DNA of 20,668 nt, from contig DBHI01000112.1 of the NCBI GenBank assembly GCA_002296125.1, forward strand, positions 1 through 20,668. The letters run 5' to 3'. Below are positions 14,058 through 20,668 of the stretch, piece after piece (the stretch's first letter is position 1; each line of letters opens with the position of its first letter). The position numbers and the translations under genes were made by a program. Below the pieces are notes generated by a model, which saw only the letters and a list, made by a program, of their open reading frames with translations, did no database searches and had not been told where the DNA came from. The DNA is from Anaerolineales bacterium UBA832. GTDB lineage: Bacteria > Chloroflexota > Anaerolineae > Anaerolineales > UBA11657.

Positions 14058-16583
14058 TTATTTTTGATCCTCAAACAGTGGAATTTGTTTCTTTTTCTTG
14101 TTTTTTTTGAGTTTTGACCTTTTTGTGGTCTGAGTTGGTGTGGTATCTGATGAATCGTATTGTTTGTTGTTAGATCTAGAATATAATATCAATTCATCTA
14201 TAACCTCTTTTTTTCCAAGTGACACGAGTTGCGACCCTGATGCAGCTCTAGTCCTTAGAGGTACCTCAGTAATATTGATGATGTAAGATTTTTTGCGTGA
14301 TGAAATAAGTACTATTTGTTCAGTATTGGTTTTTATAATAGTAGCTTTTGATATGGTTTGTTTTTCATCTAACTTGCATGCTTGTACTCCTGATCCGCCA
14401 CGTCCTTGAATGGGATAGTCATCTAATTTTGTTCTTTTTATTTTACCAGTGTTGGAAACTATGCATATTTGATCATTTTTTTCTAACTTTAAACAAGTAA
14501 TGGCATGGTCTGATTTGTGTTTAAGTTTTATGCCATTTATTGTTCCGGCTGTTAAACCAGTATTGCGTACTGTATTACTTTTAAATCTTATTGCTTTTCC
14601 CTGAGATGAAAATATCATTATGTCGTTGTTGTCTTTTGTCCAACATGCATCTGTAATTTGATCATTTTTGTTTATTTTGGCTATTGTAAATAATGATGCT
14701 GATGGTCCTGGTAGATTTTGAAGTAGTAGTTTTTTGATGGAGCCATTGCGAGTAATTATAAGAAGGGATGATTGATGATTGGAGTCACCTTCATGAGTTG
14801 AGTTTGTACTCATCATAGTAACTACTGTGGAAGGATCTTTGATAGCACTTATTGAGTCTACAGGTACTGATGATTGTGGTTTGTCGGATAATGGTATTGA
14901 GCCTACTGTTATTGATGAAGCAGTACCATTGTTTGCTATAAGATATAGAATGTCATTGCTATTGACTTTCATTATTGATATTGGATGATAGCCATTCATT
15001 GATGGTTTTTTGTTTGAATTTATTCTTGTAATATTTCCTTCTTTTGTTAAGATTACCCATGAATTTTCATCTGGTGCTAATATTTTATTGCTTGTATTTG
15101 TAGATTTAAGTATATGAGTGCGCCTATGGTCTGAGTATTTCTTGCTGACCTTCTTTAGCTCTATCGATACTTGCTCACGGATTTTCTTTGGAGATTTTAT
15201 CAATGATTTAAGAATATCTATTTTTTGATCAAGTTCTTGGTATTCTTCCTTTAGTAGAGAGCTTTGTAGTCGGGATAGTTGTTTTAGTGGCATGTTGAGT
15301 ATTGCATGTGCTTGTATCGTACTTAGATCATAAGTGTCCATGAGGTTTTTACGGGCTATTATTACTGTTTTTGATTTTCGTATTAATGTTATAACCTGAT
15401 CTATATTATCTAGGGCTATTAATAATCCTGATATTATGTGAGCACGATCTTTTGCTTTGTTTAATTCGTATTTTGATCTTCTTTGTATAATTTCTATGCG
15501 GTGTTCTATAAATACTTTTAGCAACTGCTTGAGAGTTAATAGCCTTGGTTCACCATTTACAAGTGCTAATAGAATGATAGAAAATGTTGTTTGTAGTGGT
15601 GTGTATTTGAACAATTGATCTACCATTTTTTCAGCGGAAACTGTTTTATTTAAATCAATTACTATTCTTAGTCCTTGTCTATCAGATTCATCTCTCAGAT
15701 CTGTTATCCCTTGTATTCGGTTATCACGGACCAGATTGGCTATTCTACTTATTAGTGATGATTTGTTTGTTTGGTAAGGTAGTTCTGTTACTATAACACG
15801 TTGTCTGCCTCTAGATAATTCTTCAATATGTACTCGTGCTCTGACAGTAATTTTTCCTCTACCAGAACCATATGCGCTAGCAAGTGTCTCATCATTGGAG
15901 TCGTTAATAACTAAGCCACCAGTTGGAAAATCTGGTCCTTGTATGTGATTCATCAAATCACTTGTTTGTACTTGGTCTAAATTGGTCCAATTATTTAACA
16001 TCAATTCTAATGCTTTGCAGACCTCAGCAAGGTTGTGGGGTGGTATTGAGGTTGACATACCTACTGCAATTCCAGTGCTTCCATTTACCATTAGGTTTGG
16101 AAATGCAGCTGGTAGTACTTGAGGCTCTATAATAGTGTCGTCAAAATTGTTCACATATTCTACAGTATCTTTTTCTATGTCAGCAAGGAGTTGAGTGGAT
16201 ATTGGGTGTAATCTTGCTTCCGTATATCGCATCGCAGCTGGTGTATCACCATCCATTGATCCGAAATTTCCCTGCCCATCTAACAATGTTAATCTCATTG
16301 AGAAATCTTGTGTCATTCTTGCCATTGCATCATAGACTGCTTGATCACCATGGGGATGGTATTTTCCAAGTACTTCACCAACTATACGTGCAGATTTTTT
16401 ATGAGTTGATTGTGGATTGATTCCCATATCATGCATTGCATACAATATTCTACGATGTACTGGTTTGAGACCATCACGGGCATCAGGTAGTGCTCTCGAA
16501 ACAATTACGCTCATAGCATATGATAAATATGCTGCTTGCATTTCATCATCTATGTCGATGGATTGAATGTTTCCTATTTCCAT
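14058..16583 (-). CDS. gyrA: DNA gyrase subunit A (type IIA topoisomerase A subunit)
   Basis: DNA-cleaving subunit, 841 residues. The N-terminal winged-helix/tower region is textbook: SYAMSVIVSRALPDARDGLK (21-40), PVHRRILYAM, KSARIVGEVLGKYHPHGDQA (63-82) and the catalytic RYTE with Tyr120. The position equal to E. coli Ser83 is Gln81, while Asp85 (E. coli Asp87) is kept. The C-terminal beta-pinwheel blades are present from about 500. The GyrA box reads QGRGGSG (726-732), against the usual Q(R/K)RGG(R/K)G. The final 40 residues are Ser/Thr/Lys-rich with a KLKKNKKKKQ run. The start is secure: AAGGAG sits 8 bases before the ATG, the best ribosome site in the window. The degenerate box leaves a topo IV-like A subunit as the alternative. 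It is preceded by the degenerate DEAD-box gene and followed by mgtE. Confidence 0.93.
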   Translation of the reverse strand: MEIGNIQSIDIDDEMQAAYLSYAMSVIVSRALPDARDGLKPVHRRILYAMHDMGINPQSTHKKSARIVGEVLGKYHPHGDQAVYDAMARMTQDFSMRLTLLDGQGNFGSMDGDTPAAMRYTEARLHPISTQLLADIEKDTVEYVNNFDDTIIEPQVLPAAFPNLMVNGSTGIAVGMSTSIPPHNLAEVCKALELMLNNWTNLDQVQTSDLMNHIQGPDFPTGGLVINDSNDETLASAYGSGRGKITVRARVHIEELSRGRQRVIVTELPYQTNKSSLISRIANLVRDNRIQGITDLRDESDRQGLRIVIDLNKTVSAEKMVDQLFKYTPLQTTFSIILLALVNGEPRLLTLKQLLKVFIEHRIEIIQRRSKYELNKAKDRAHIISGLLIALDNIDQVITLIRKSKTVIIARKNLMDTYDLSTIQAHAILNMPLKQLSRLQSSLLKEEYQELDQKIDILKSLIKSPKKIREQVSIELKKVSKKYSDHRRTHILKSTNTSNKILAPDENSWVILTKEGNITRINSNKKPSMNGYHPISIMKVNSNDILYLIANNGTASSITVGSIPLSDKPQSSVPVDSISAIKDPSTVVTMMSTNSTHEGDSNHQSSLLIITRNGSIKKLLLQNLPGPSASLFTIAKINKNDQITDACWTKDNNDIMIFSSQGKAIRFKSNTVRNTGLTAGTINGIKLKHKSDHAITCLKLEKNDQICIVSNTGKIKRTKLDDYPIQGRGGSGVQACKLDEKQTISKATIIKTNTEQIVLISSRKKSYIINITEVPLRTRAASGSQLVSLGKKEVIDELILYSRSNNKQYDSSDTTPTQTTKRSKLKKNKKKKQIPLFEDQK

Positions 16584-16601
16584 ATACTGTTCTCCTTAAC
16601 T

Positions 16602-16623
16602 GTAAATTTGATCAACAATTTAC
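16602..16623 (-). promoter_or_regulatory. gyrA leader hairpin next to the Shine-Dalgarno
   Basis: GTAAATT (16602-16608) and AATTTAC (16617-16623) form a perfect 7-bp stem with an 8-base loop. On the minus strand it ends about 5 bases before the AAGGAG of gyrA. It is AT-rich and weak, but its location could affect ribosome access. Confidence 0.35.
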
Positions 16624-16643
16624 TGTCTATTCGCTAAATACGA

Positions 16644-16682
16644 TGCAAGTAGATTGCCATCTATGTTGCAAGTAGATTACCA
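16644..16682 (-). repeat. Near-identical 16-mer direct repeat upstream of gyrA
   Basis: TGCAAGTAGATTGCCA (16644-16659) and TGCAAGTAGATTACCA (16667-16682) differ at one base and are spaced 23 bases start to start. Both lie in the 136-base gap between the gyrA start and the end of the DEAD-box-like gene. Such phased repeats fit a regulator-binding array. I could not assign a clear -35/-10 pair. Confidence 0.55.
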
Positions 16683-16691
16683 AATGGTAAT
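16676..16691 (-). promoter_or_regulatory. Palindrome ATTACCA-AA-TGGTAAT upstream of gyrA
   Basis: Perfect 7-bp arms with a 2-base spacer, overlapping the end of the second 16-mer repeat. Its geometry suits a dimeric repressor or activator site. It lies about 95 bases upstream of the gyrA start codon and 29 bases downstream of the preceding stop codon. Confidence 0.45.
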
Positions 16692-16719
16692 GAATATTGT
16701 TTTAAGGGTATATGTTGGT

Positions 16720-18177
16720 TTAGTGGCTGTGATTCTTCTGACGTTGTTGATGTCGACGTCTAAAACGCTTTTTCTTTTTCTTGTTTTTTGGTCGATGTTT
16801 ATTGGATTTCGACCAAATTGAGGGTAATTTTCCAAGTGACCATTTTTTATTAGTTGTATTTGTTTTATGTTGTTGCCATATTGATGGTAAATCAGTAGGA
16901 TTCCATTGATCTAATGGTGTTTTTTCAATTGTTGGTTTAATTGCGTTACGATCGCCCCATGTTTTGGGTATTTGGGGATCCCATTTGTGATTGTCTACGA
17001 TGGTTTGATTTTTATCGTTTTCTTTTGATTTTTTATGACTACGAGCATTTTTTTGTTTTGATTTGTCAGACTCCTTGTTGTAGTCGAAATTGTACATGGT
17101 GTTACGTAAGAGAGGCCGTTCTAGATAATCTTCAATTTCTAGAATAATTTGTTCCGAATTTGGAGTTACAAGAAGGTGGTGTGTTGCATGTGTGTATTTG
17201 GTCAATGTTGTAATATAGATATTTGGATCATCAGGTAGGTCAAAATGTACTATATGTGAGATATCTTTAAGTTTATCTATGAATATTTGTGAGGATTCTT
17301 GGATTGTTTCAGAGTCTACTAATATTTTTAATTCACCTGTAACAAATCTATCAATAATATTACTATTATCTCTAGTAGTTATAGGAGCTGATGGAATATT
17401 TTTACTTCTCAGTAATCTGGATATTTTGGACGCACTTTGCTGATTTTTTGTAAAAATTATACATTTGGAATTATGGAACCTATTACATAGTCTTATTAGG
17501 AATTGTATCTTTATATCATTGCGTATTGGCCATACTTGTTGAGCTATAGTAGAAGGGTCATGCTCAATTGGTGAGTGATGATATTTTATAGGGTTGTTAA
17601 GTATAGATTTGTTGATGATACTAACTGATTTTGTTAGTTGTGTAGTGCATAAAATTGTTTGAGATATTCTATGGGAAAATTGTTTCAATAACAATAAATT
17701 GTCTTTTTCGCCCCTTGCAATTATTTCGTTTGTCTCAGTAATTAGAAGTGTGTAGCTATGTTGATCGGTATTCGGTGTGTTATTTATATGATTGATGAAA
17801 GTTGGTATATTTGTGATCCAAATTGGGGACTGTAGATCATTTATGTTACCTGGATCGTAGGTGGTAAATAATTGAAGATTAGTATTTTCACCAATTAGTG
17901 TTTTTATCTTTAAGGCCATACTGTTAGTATGGCCTTCACTTGGAGTGAGAATGCAGTATTTTTGTTTGGTATTGTGTGCTGATATTGCTAAATGTAAGAT
18001 GGCAAGTAGTGATGCTTCTGTAAAACCAGCGCCAAGTGGGCTATTAATTAATATATTTTTTCCTGATAGTATTTCAGGAATGATTTGGCGATGGTTCGCA
18101 CTAGGCTGAAAATAACCTAGATCTAATAATCTGTTAGTTAATTGTGTACTATTAATTCCTATACTGTTGAAAGTCAT
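16720..18177 (-). CDS. Degenerate DEAD-box protein (predicted pseudo-helicase) with W-P-W repeats and polybasic tail
   Basis: 485 residues from the ATG at 18177. A GTG at 18210 would add 11 residues but lies inside a strong hairpin arm. The two-RecA layout of a DEAD-box RNA helicase is traceable: Phe3 with GYFQPSANHRQIIPEIL (21-37) is the Q-motif region, RecA2 starts with CIIFTKNQQSASKISRLLRS (239-258), and VHFDLPDDPNIY (310-321) matches the usual strand before motif VI. Catalytic motifs are gone: the Q-motif Gln is His29, Walker A reads SPLGAGFT (Lys to Phe52), PTRELA is PSEGHT, DEAD is TETN (147-150), SAT is CTT, and HRIGRTGR is replaced by TTLTKYTH. The tail (about 365-485) holds three W-x3-4-(I/L)-P-x-(T/I)-W repeats, then a Lys/Arg-rich end. 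No ATPase activity is expected; an RNA-binding or scaffold role is inferred. It lies between rpoC and gyrA on the same strand. Confidence 0.82.
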   Translation of the reverse strand: MTFNSIGINSTQLTNRLLDLGYFQPSANHRQIIPEILSGKNILINSPLGAGFTEASLLAILHLAISAHNTKQKYCILTPSEGHTNSMALKIKTLIGENTNLQLFTTYDPGNINDLQSPIWITNIPTFINHINNTPNTDQHSYTLLITETNEIIARGEKDNLLLLKQFSHRISQTILCTTQLTKSVSIINKSILNNPIKYHHSPIEHDPSTIAQQVWPIRNDIKIQFLIRLCNRFHNSKCIIFTKNQQSASKISRLLRSKNIPSAPITTRDNSNIIDRFVTGELKILVDSETIQESSQIFIDKLKDISHIVHFDLPDDPNIYITTLTKYTHATHHLLVTPNSEQIILEIEDYLERPLLRNTMYNFDYNKESDKSKQKNARSHKKSKENDKNQTIVDNHKWDPQIPKTWGDRNAIKPTIEKTPLDQWNPTDLPSIWQQHKTNTTNKKWSLGKLPSIWSKSNKHRPKNKKKKKRFRRRHQQRQKNHSH

Positions 18178-18197
18178 AATTACATTTGACAAATACC

Positions 18198-18244
18198 ATA
18201 AACAACACACTTGTTTATTTGAAAGGATCTAGTGTGTTGTTTAT
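18198..18244 (-). terminator. 14-bp perfect hairpin between rpoC and the DEAD-box-like gene
   Basis: ATAAACAACACACT (18198-18211) and AGTGTGTTGTTTAT (18231-18244) are exact reverse complements with a 19-base loop. It begins 33 bases after the rpoC stop codon and ends 20 bases before the next ATG. On the minus strand the 3' arm is U-rich but is followed by GGTATTTG rather than a pure T-run. It could therefore be an imperfect terminator, an attenuator or an RNA-processing site. It is the longest perfect inverted repeat I found in the window. Confidence 0.6.
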
Positions 18245-18277
18245 ATGTAATATACATCTAATTTGTTAGGTAACGTG

Positions 18278-20668
18278 TTATTTATCTGATTTTGATGATT
18301 CTTGGAGTTCTGTATCACCTATTACAAATTCCTCTAGGGTTTCTTCTAATATAGACGAGTCTTCAATAGCTTCAGGTATGTGTTGGTGACTTGCATAGCC
18401 AGTTCCAGCTGGTATTAATTTACCTATTATCACGTTTTCCTTTAGTCCTGTTAGAGGATCTATTTTTGATTCTATAGCTGCTCCAGCTAGTACTCTAATA
18501 GTGTGTTGGAATGAAGATGCAGACAAGAAAGAGTCTGTAGCTAATGAGGCTTTTGTTATCCCCAGTAGCATTGGTACACCAGCTGCTGGCTCCTTGTCAT
18601 TAGATATAAGGTCGCTATTGATTTGTTGTAACGTATATCTGTCTATAAATTCACCAGGTAATAGCTCACTATCTCCTGCTCTTACTACTTGAGTTCTTAG
18701 AAGCATCTTCCGTATAATAACTTCAAAATGCTTGTCGTGAATGTTTTGTCCTTGTGAACGGTATACTTGTTGTACTTCTGTAAGTAAATACAGTTCACAT
18801 GCTTCTCTACCTAGTATTCTAAGAATTCGATGAGGGTTTTGTGATCCTTCTGTTATACTATCTCCTGCTTTGACTTTTTGACCTTCAACTACTAAAAGAC
18901 GAGCATTGGAAGGTATATCATATATCTCTTCTTCGTAGTGTTCTCTTGACACTAGAATTGACCTATCATTTCTGTGTACTTTTCCTTCGTTTTCAGCTGT
19001 TGTTTGATTTGTGCCACGAGTAGCAATAACTGCTCCTGAATCTACTTCATCAGCATCTTCAACATTGATTTTCCATCCGTTAGGAATAATGTATTCGTCT
19101 GTTAGAAGTTGACTGTTTACTATCTTTATGGATACTTTTCCGTCTTCATTTCGGAGGATTTCACAGTTACCATCAATTTCGGACACTACAGCTTCACCTT
19201 TTGGTTTTTTTCTAGCTTCAAATATTTCTTCTACTCTAGGCAGTCCACTGGTAATATCTCCTCCATGGGCTACACCACCTGTATGGAAAGTACGAAGTGT
19301 AAGTTGTGTGCCAGGTTCTCCAATTGATTGCGCCGAAATTATTCCTACTGCAGTACCCATTACTACTATTTCTCCACGTCCTAGATCACGTCCATAACAC
19401 ATTGCACATATTCCACGATCAAGACTGCAGACTAATGGTGAACGTACAAATATTTTCTTAATTTCTGAATTATTAATAGCGATAGCTATTTCATCAGTTA
19501 TTTCTTCATTTTTGGCAACCAATATTTCTCCAGTAACAGGATTAGTGACATTTTCTGCAGAATGTCTGCCTTGTATTCGTTCATGGAATTGCTGTCCAGC
19601 TACGTCATCAGAACGTCGCACCCACAATCCATCTTCAGTGCCACATTCTGTTGCATTTATAATCACATCCTGAGCTACGTCGCAAAGTCTTCGAGTTAGA
19701 TATCCTGCATCTGCTGTTCTTAGTGCAGTATCAGCTAGACCTTTGCGAGCACCATGGGTAGAGATGAAGTATTCTAATGCACGTAAACCTTCGCGAAAAT
19801 TAGATCGTATTGGAAGTGGTATGATTCGTCCGGCTGGATCAGCCATAAGTCCTCTCATACCTGCTAGTTGGGCAATTGGAGTAAATCCACCTTTTGTTGC
19901 TCCAGACATTGCCATTACTCTTAGATTACCATCTGGATCGAGACCATTTTTTACCTCTACTTCTAGTTCTTTTCTAGCGTTTTGCCATAATTGGATAGTT
20001 CGATCTGTTTGTTCCTGTTCAGTTAGTAAACCTCTTTGATACTGACGTTCTAAATCTGCGACTTCTTCTTCTGTACGGCTTACAATTGTTTCTTTTATTT
20101 TGGGTACAGTGATATCAGCTACAGCAATAGTGGTGCCAGACTTTGTAGCATATTGAAATCCAATATTTTTGATTTCGTCCACTACATCAGTAGTTTCTGA
20201 TTGACCTATAGTAGCATAGCATTTTGCAACCAAATCTTGTAGATTATTTTTATCTAGTAGTAAATTTACAAAATGCATCTTTTCTGGCAATATGCGATTA
20301 AAGAGTGCTCTTCCTACTGTAGTATCAATTAACTGACGCCTAGGTTCGTTGTCTAGATATCTTTTGTTGTCTTCATCAAAGTAAGTATTTACTAGAAGTT
20401 TGATTTTAGTATGTAATTCTAATTGTCCCAATGAATGTGCAAGTTCAACTTCGTTTATATCTGCAAATCTACGTCCTTCACCTTTTTTACCATCTTTTTC
20501 CATAGTTAGATAATATACTCCTAATACCATATCTTTTGATGGACCAACTATGGGTTCTCCATCTGCAGGTTTTAGCAAGTTCTTTGAAGCCAACATTAAT
20601 TCATATGCTTCATTTACAGCTTTAGGTGATAGAGGTACGTGTACTGCCATTTGGTCACCATCAAAGTC
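18278..20668 (-). CDS. rpoC: RNA polymerase beta' subunit, C-terminal part (5' end outside window)
   Basis: The reading frame runs off the window edge. Its first visible residues are DFDGDQMAVHVPL, the Mg2+-binding NADFDGD active-site motif, so about the last 796 residues of beta' are present. Counting from the Met at 20650, I see a bridge-helix region with SGATKGGFTPIAQLAGMRG (249-267), NFREGLRALEYFISTHGARK (284-303), the second zinc site Cys336, Cys408, Cys415, Cys418, and the trigger-loop segment GEPGTQLTLRTFHTGG (444-459). In the last, Leu452 takes the place of E. coli Met932, and Arg453 and His456 are conserved. The C-terminus is acidic/Ser-rich (LQESSKSDK). The Met at 20650 is internal, not a start. 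rpoB is expected just upstream, outside the window. Confidence 0.98.
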   Translation of the reverse strand, partial: DFDGDQMAVHVPLSPKAVNEAYELMLASKNLLKPADGEPIVGPSKDMVLGVYYLTMEKDGKKGEGRRFADINEVELAHSLGQLELHTKIKLLVNTYFDEDNKRYLDNEPRRQLIDTTVGRALFNRILPEKMHFVNLLLDKNNLQDLVAKCYATIGQSETTDVVDEIKNIGFQYATKSGTTIAVADITVPKIKETIVSRTEEEVADLERQYQRGLLTEQEQTDRTIQLWQNARKELEVEVKNGLDPDGNLRVMAMSGATKGGFTPIAQLAGMRGLMADPAGRIIPLPIRSNFREGLRALEYFISTHGARKGLADTALRTADAGYLTRRLCDVAQDVIINATECGTEDGLWVRRSDDVAGQQFHERIQGRHSAENVTNPVTGEILVAKNEEITDEIAIAINNSEIKKIFVRSPLVCSLDRGICAMCYGRDLGRGEIVVMGTAVGIISAQSIGEPGTQLTLRTFHTGGVAHGGDITSGLPRVEEIFEARKKPKGEAVVSEIDGNCEILRNEDGKVSIKIVNSQLLTDEYIIPNGWKINVEDADEVDSGAVIATRGTNQTTAENEGKVHRNDRSILVSREHYEEEIYDIPSNARLLVVEGQKVKAGDSITEGSQNPHRILRILGREACELYLLTEVQQVYRSQGQNIHDKHFEVIIRKMLLRTQVVRAGDSELLPGEFIDRYTLQQINSDLISNDKEPAAGVPMLLGITKASLATDSFLSASSFQHTIRVLAGAAIESKIDPLTGLKENVIIGKLIPAGTGYASHQHIPEAIEDSSILEETLEEFVIGDTELQESSKSDK

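Noticed and set aside
20648..20650. ATG as the start codon of an rpoC-like gene
   Set aside because: It is the Met inside the conserved DFDGDQMAVH active-site motif; the gene continues past the window edge.
1..20668. Mobile elements, CRISPR arrays, defence islands or biosynthetic clusters
   Set aside because: I saw no transposase, integrase, regularly spaced repeat array or such gene set; all sizeable frames are accounted for by core or membrane genes.

Overview
The window is an AT-rich bacterial chromosomal segment that is densely coded. No intergenic gap exceeds about 150 bases, and I see no tRNA, rRNA, CRISPR array, transposase or phage gene. Genes form two convergent blocks that meet near 11,690-11,717. 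The aerobic A2-type cytochrome oxidase cluster, the oxidase subunit I N-terminal extension, the LysM/L,D-transpeptidase protein and the lack of outer-membrane genes suggest an aerobic, low-GC, monoderm-like lineage. Chloroflexota is my best guess, at low to moderate confidence; no marker here settles it.

Plus-strand block 1 (1-7344) is a terminal-oxidase operon: ctaD (5' end outside the window), a subunit IV gene, ctaE, ctaG, a SURF1 gene, ctaB, ctaA and a small secreted, membrane-anchored protein. Together they encode oxidase subunits I, III and IV, two assembly factors (CtaG for copper, SURF1 for heme/assembly) and both steps of heme A synthesis (heme B to O by CtaB, O to A by CtaA). Subunit II and cytochrome c are not in the window and may lie upstream.

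Plus-strand block 2 (7493-11690) has its own candidate promoter. It encodes SecD and SecF, a half-size EamA-type membrane protein, and a secreted LysM-LysM-(NTF2-like)-L,D-transpeptidase.

The minus-strand block (20668 down to 11717) reads rpoC (3' part), a degenerate DEAD-box protein, gyrA, mgtE and a diacylglycerol-kinase-like lipid kinase. A 14-bp perfect hairpin separates rpoC from the DEAD-box gene. The gyrA leader carries a repeated 16-mer, a palindrome and a hairpin beside a strong Shine-Dalgarno (SD) sequence. Most other genes have weak or no SD.

The most unusual items are: (1) a DEAD-box-derived protein between rpoC and gyrA that has lost essentially every catalytic motif but keeps the fold signature and gained a W-P-W repeat plus polybasic tail; (2) a heme A synthase with an extra two-helix, two-cysteine insertion between its halves that resembles the first half of a VKOR domain; (3) CtaB and GyrA substitutions at normally conserved positions; and (4) structured, repeat-bearing leaders in front of secD and gyrA.
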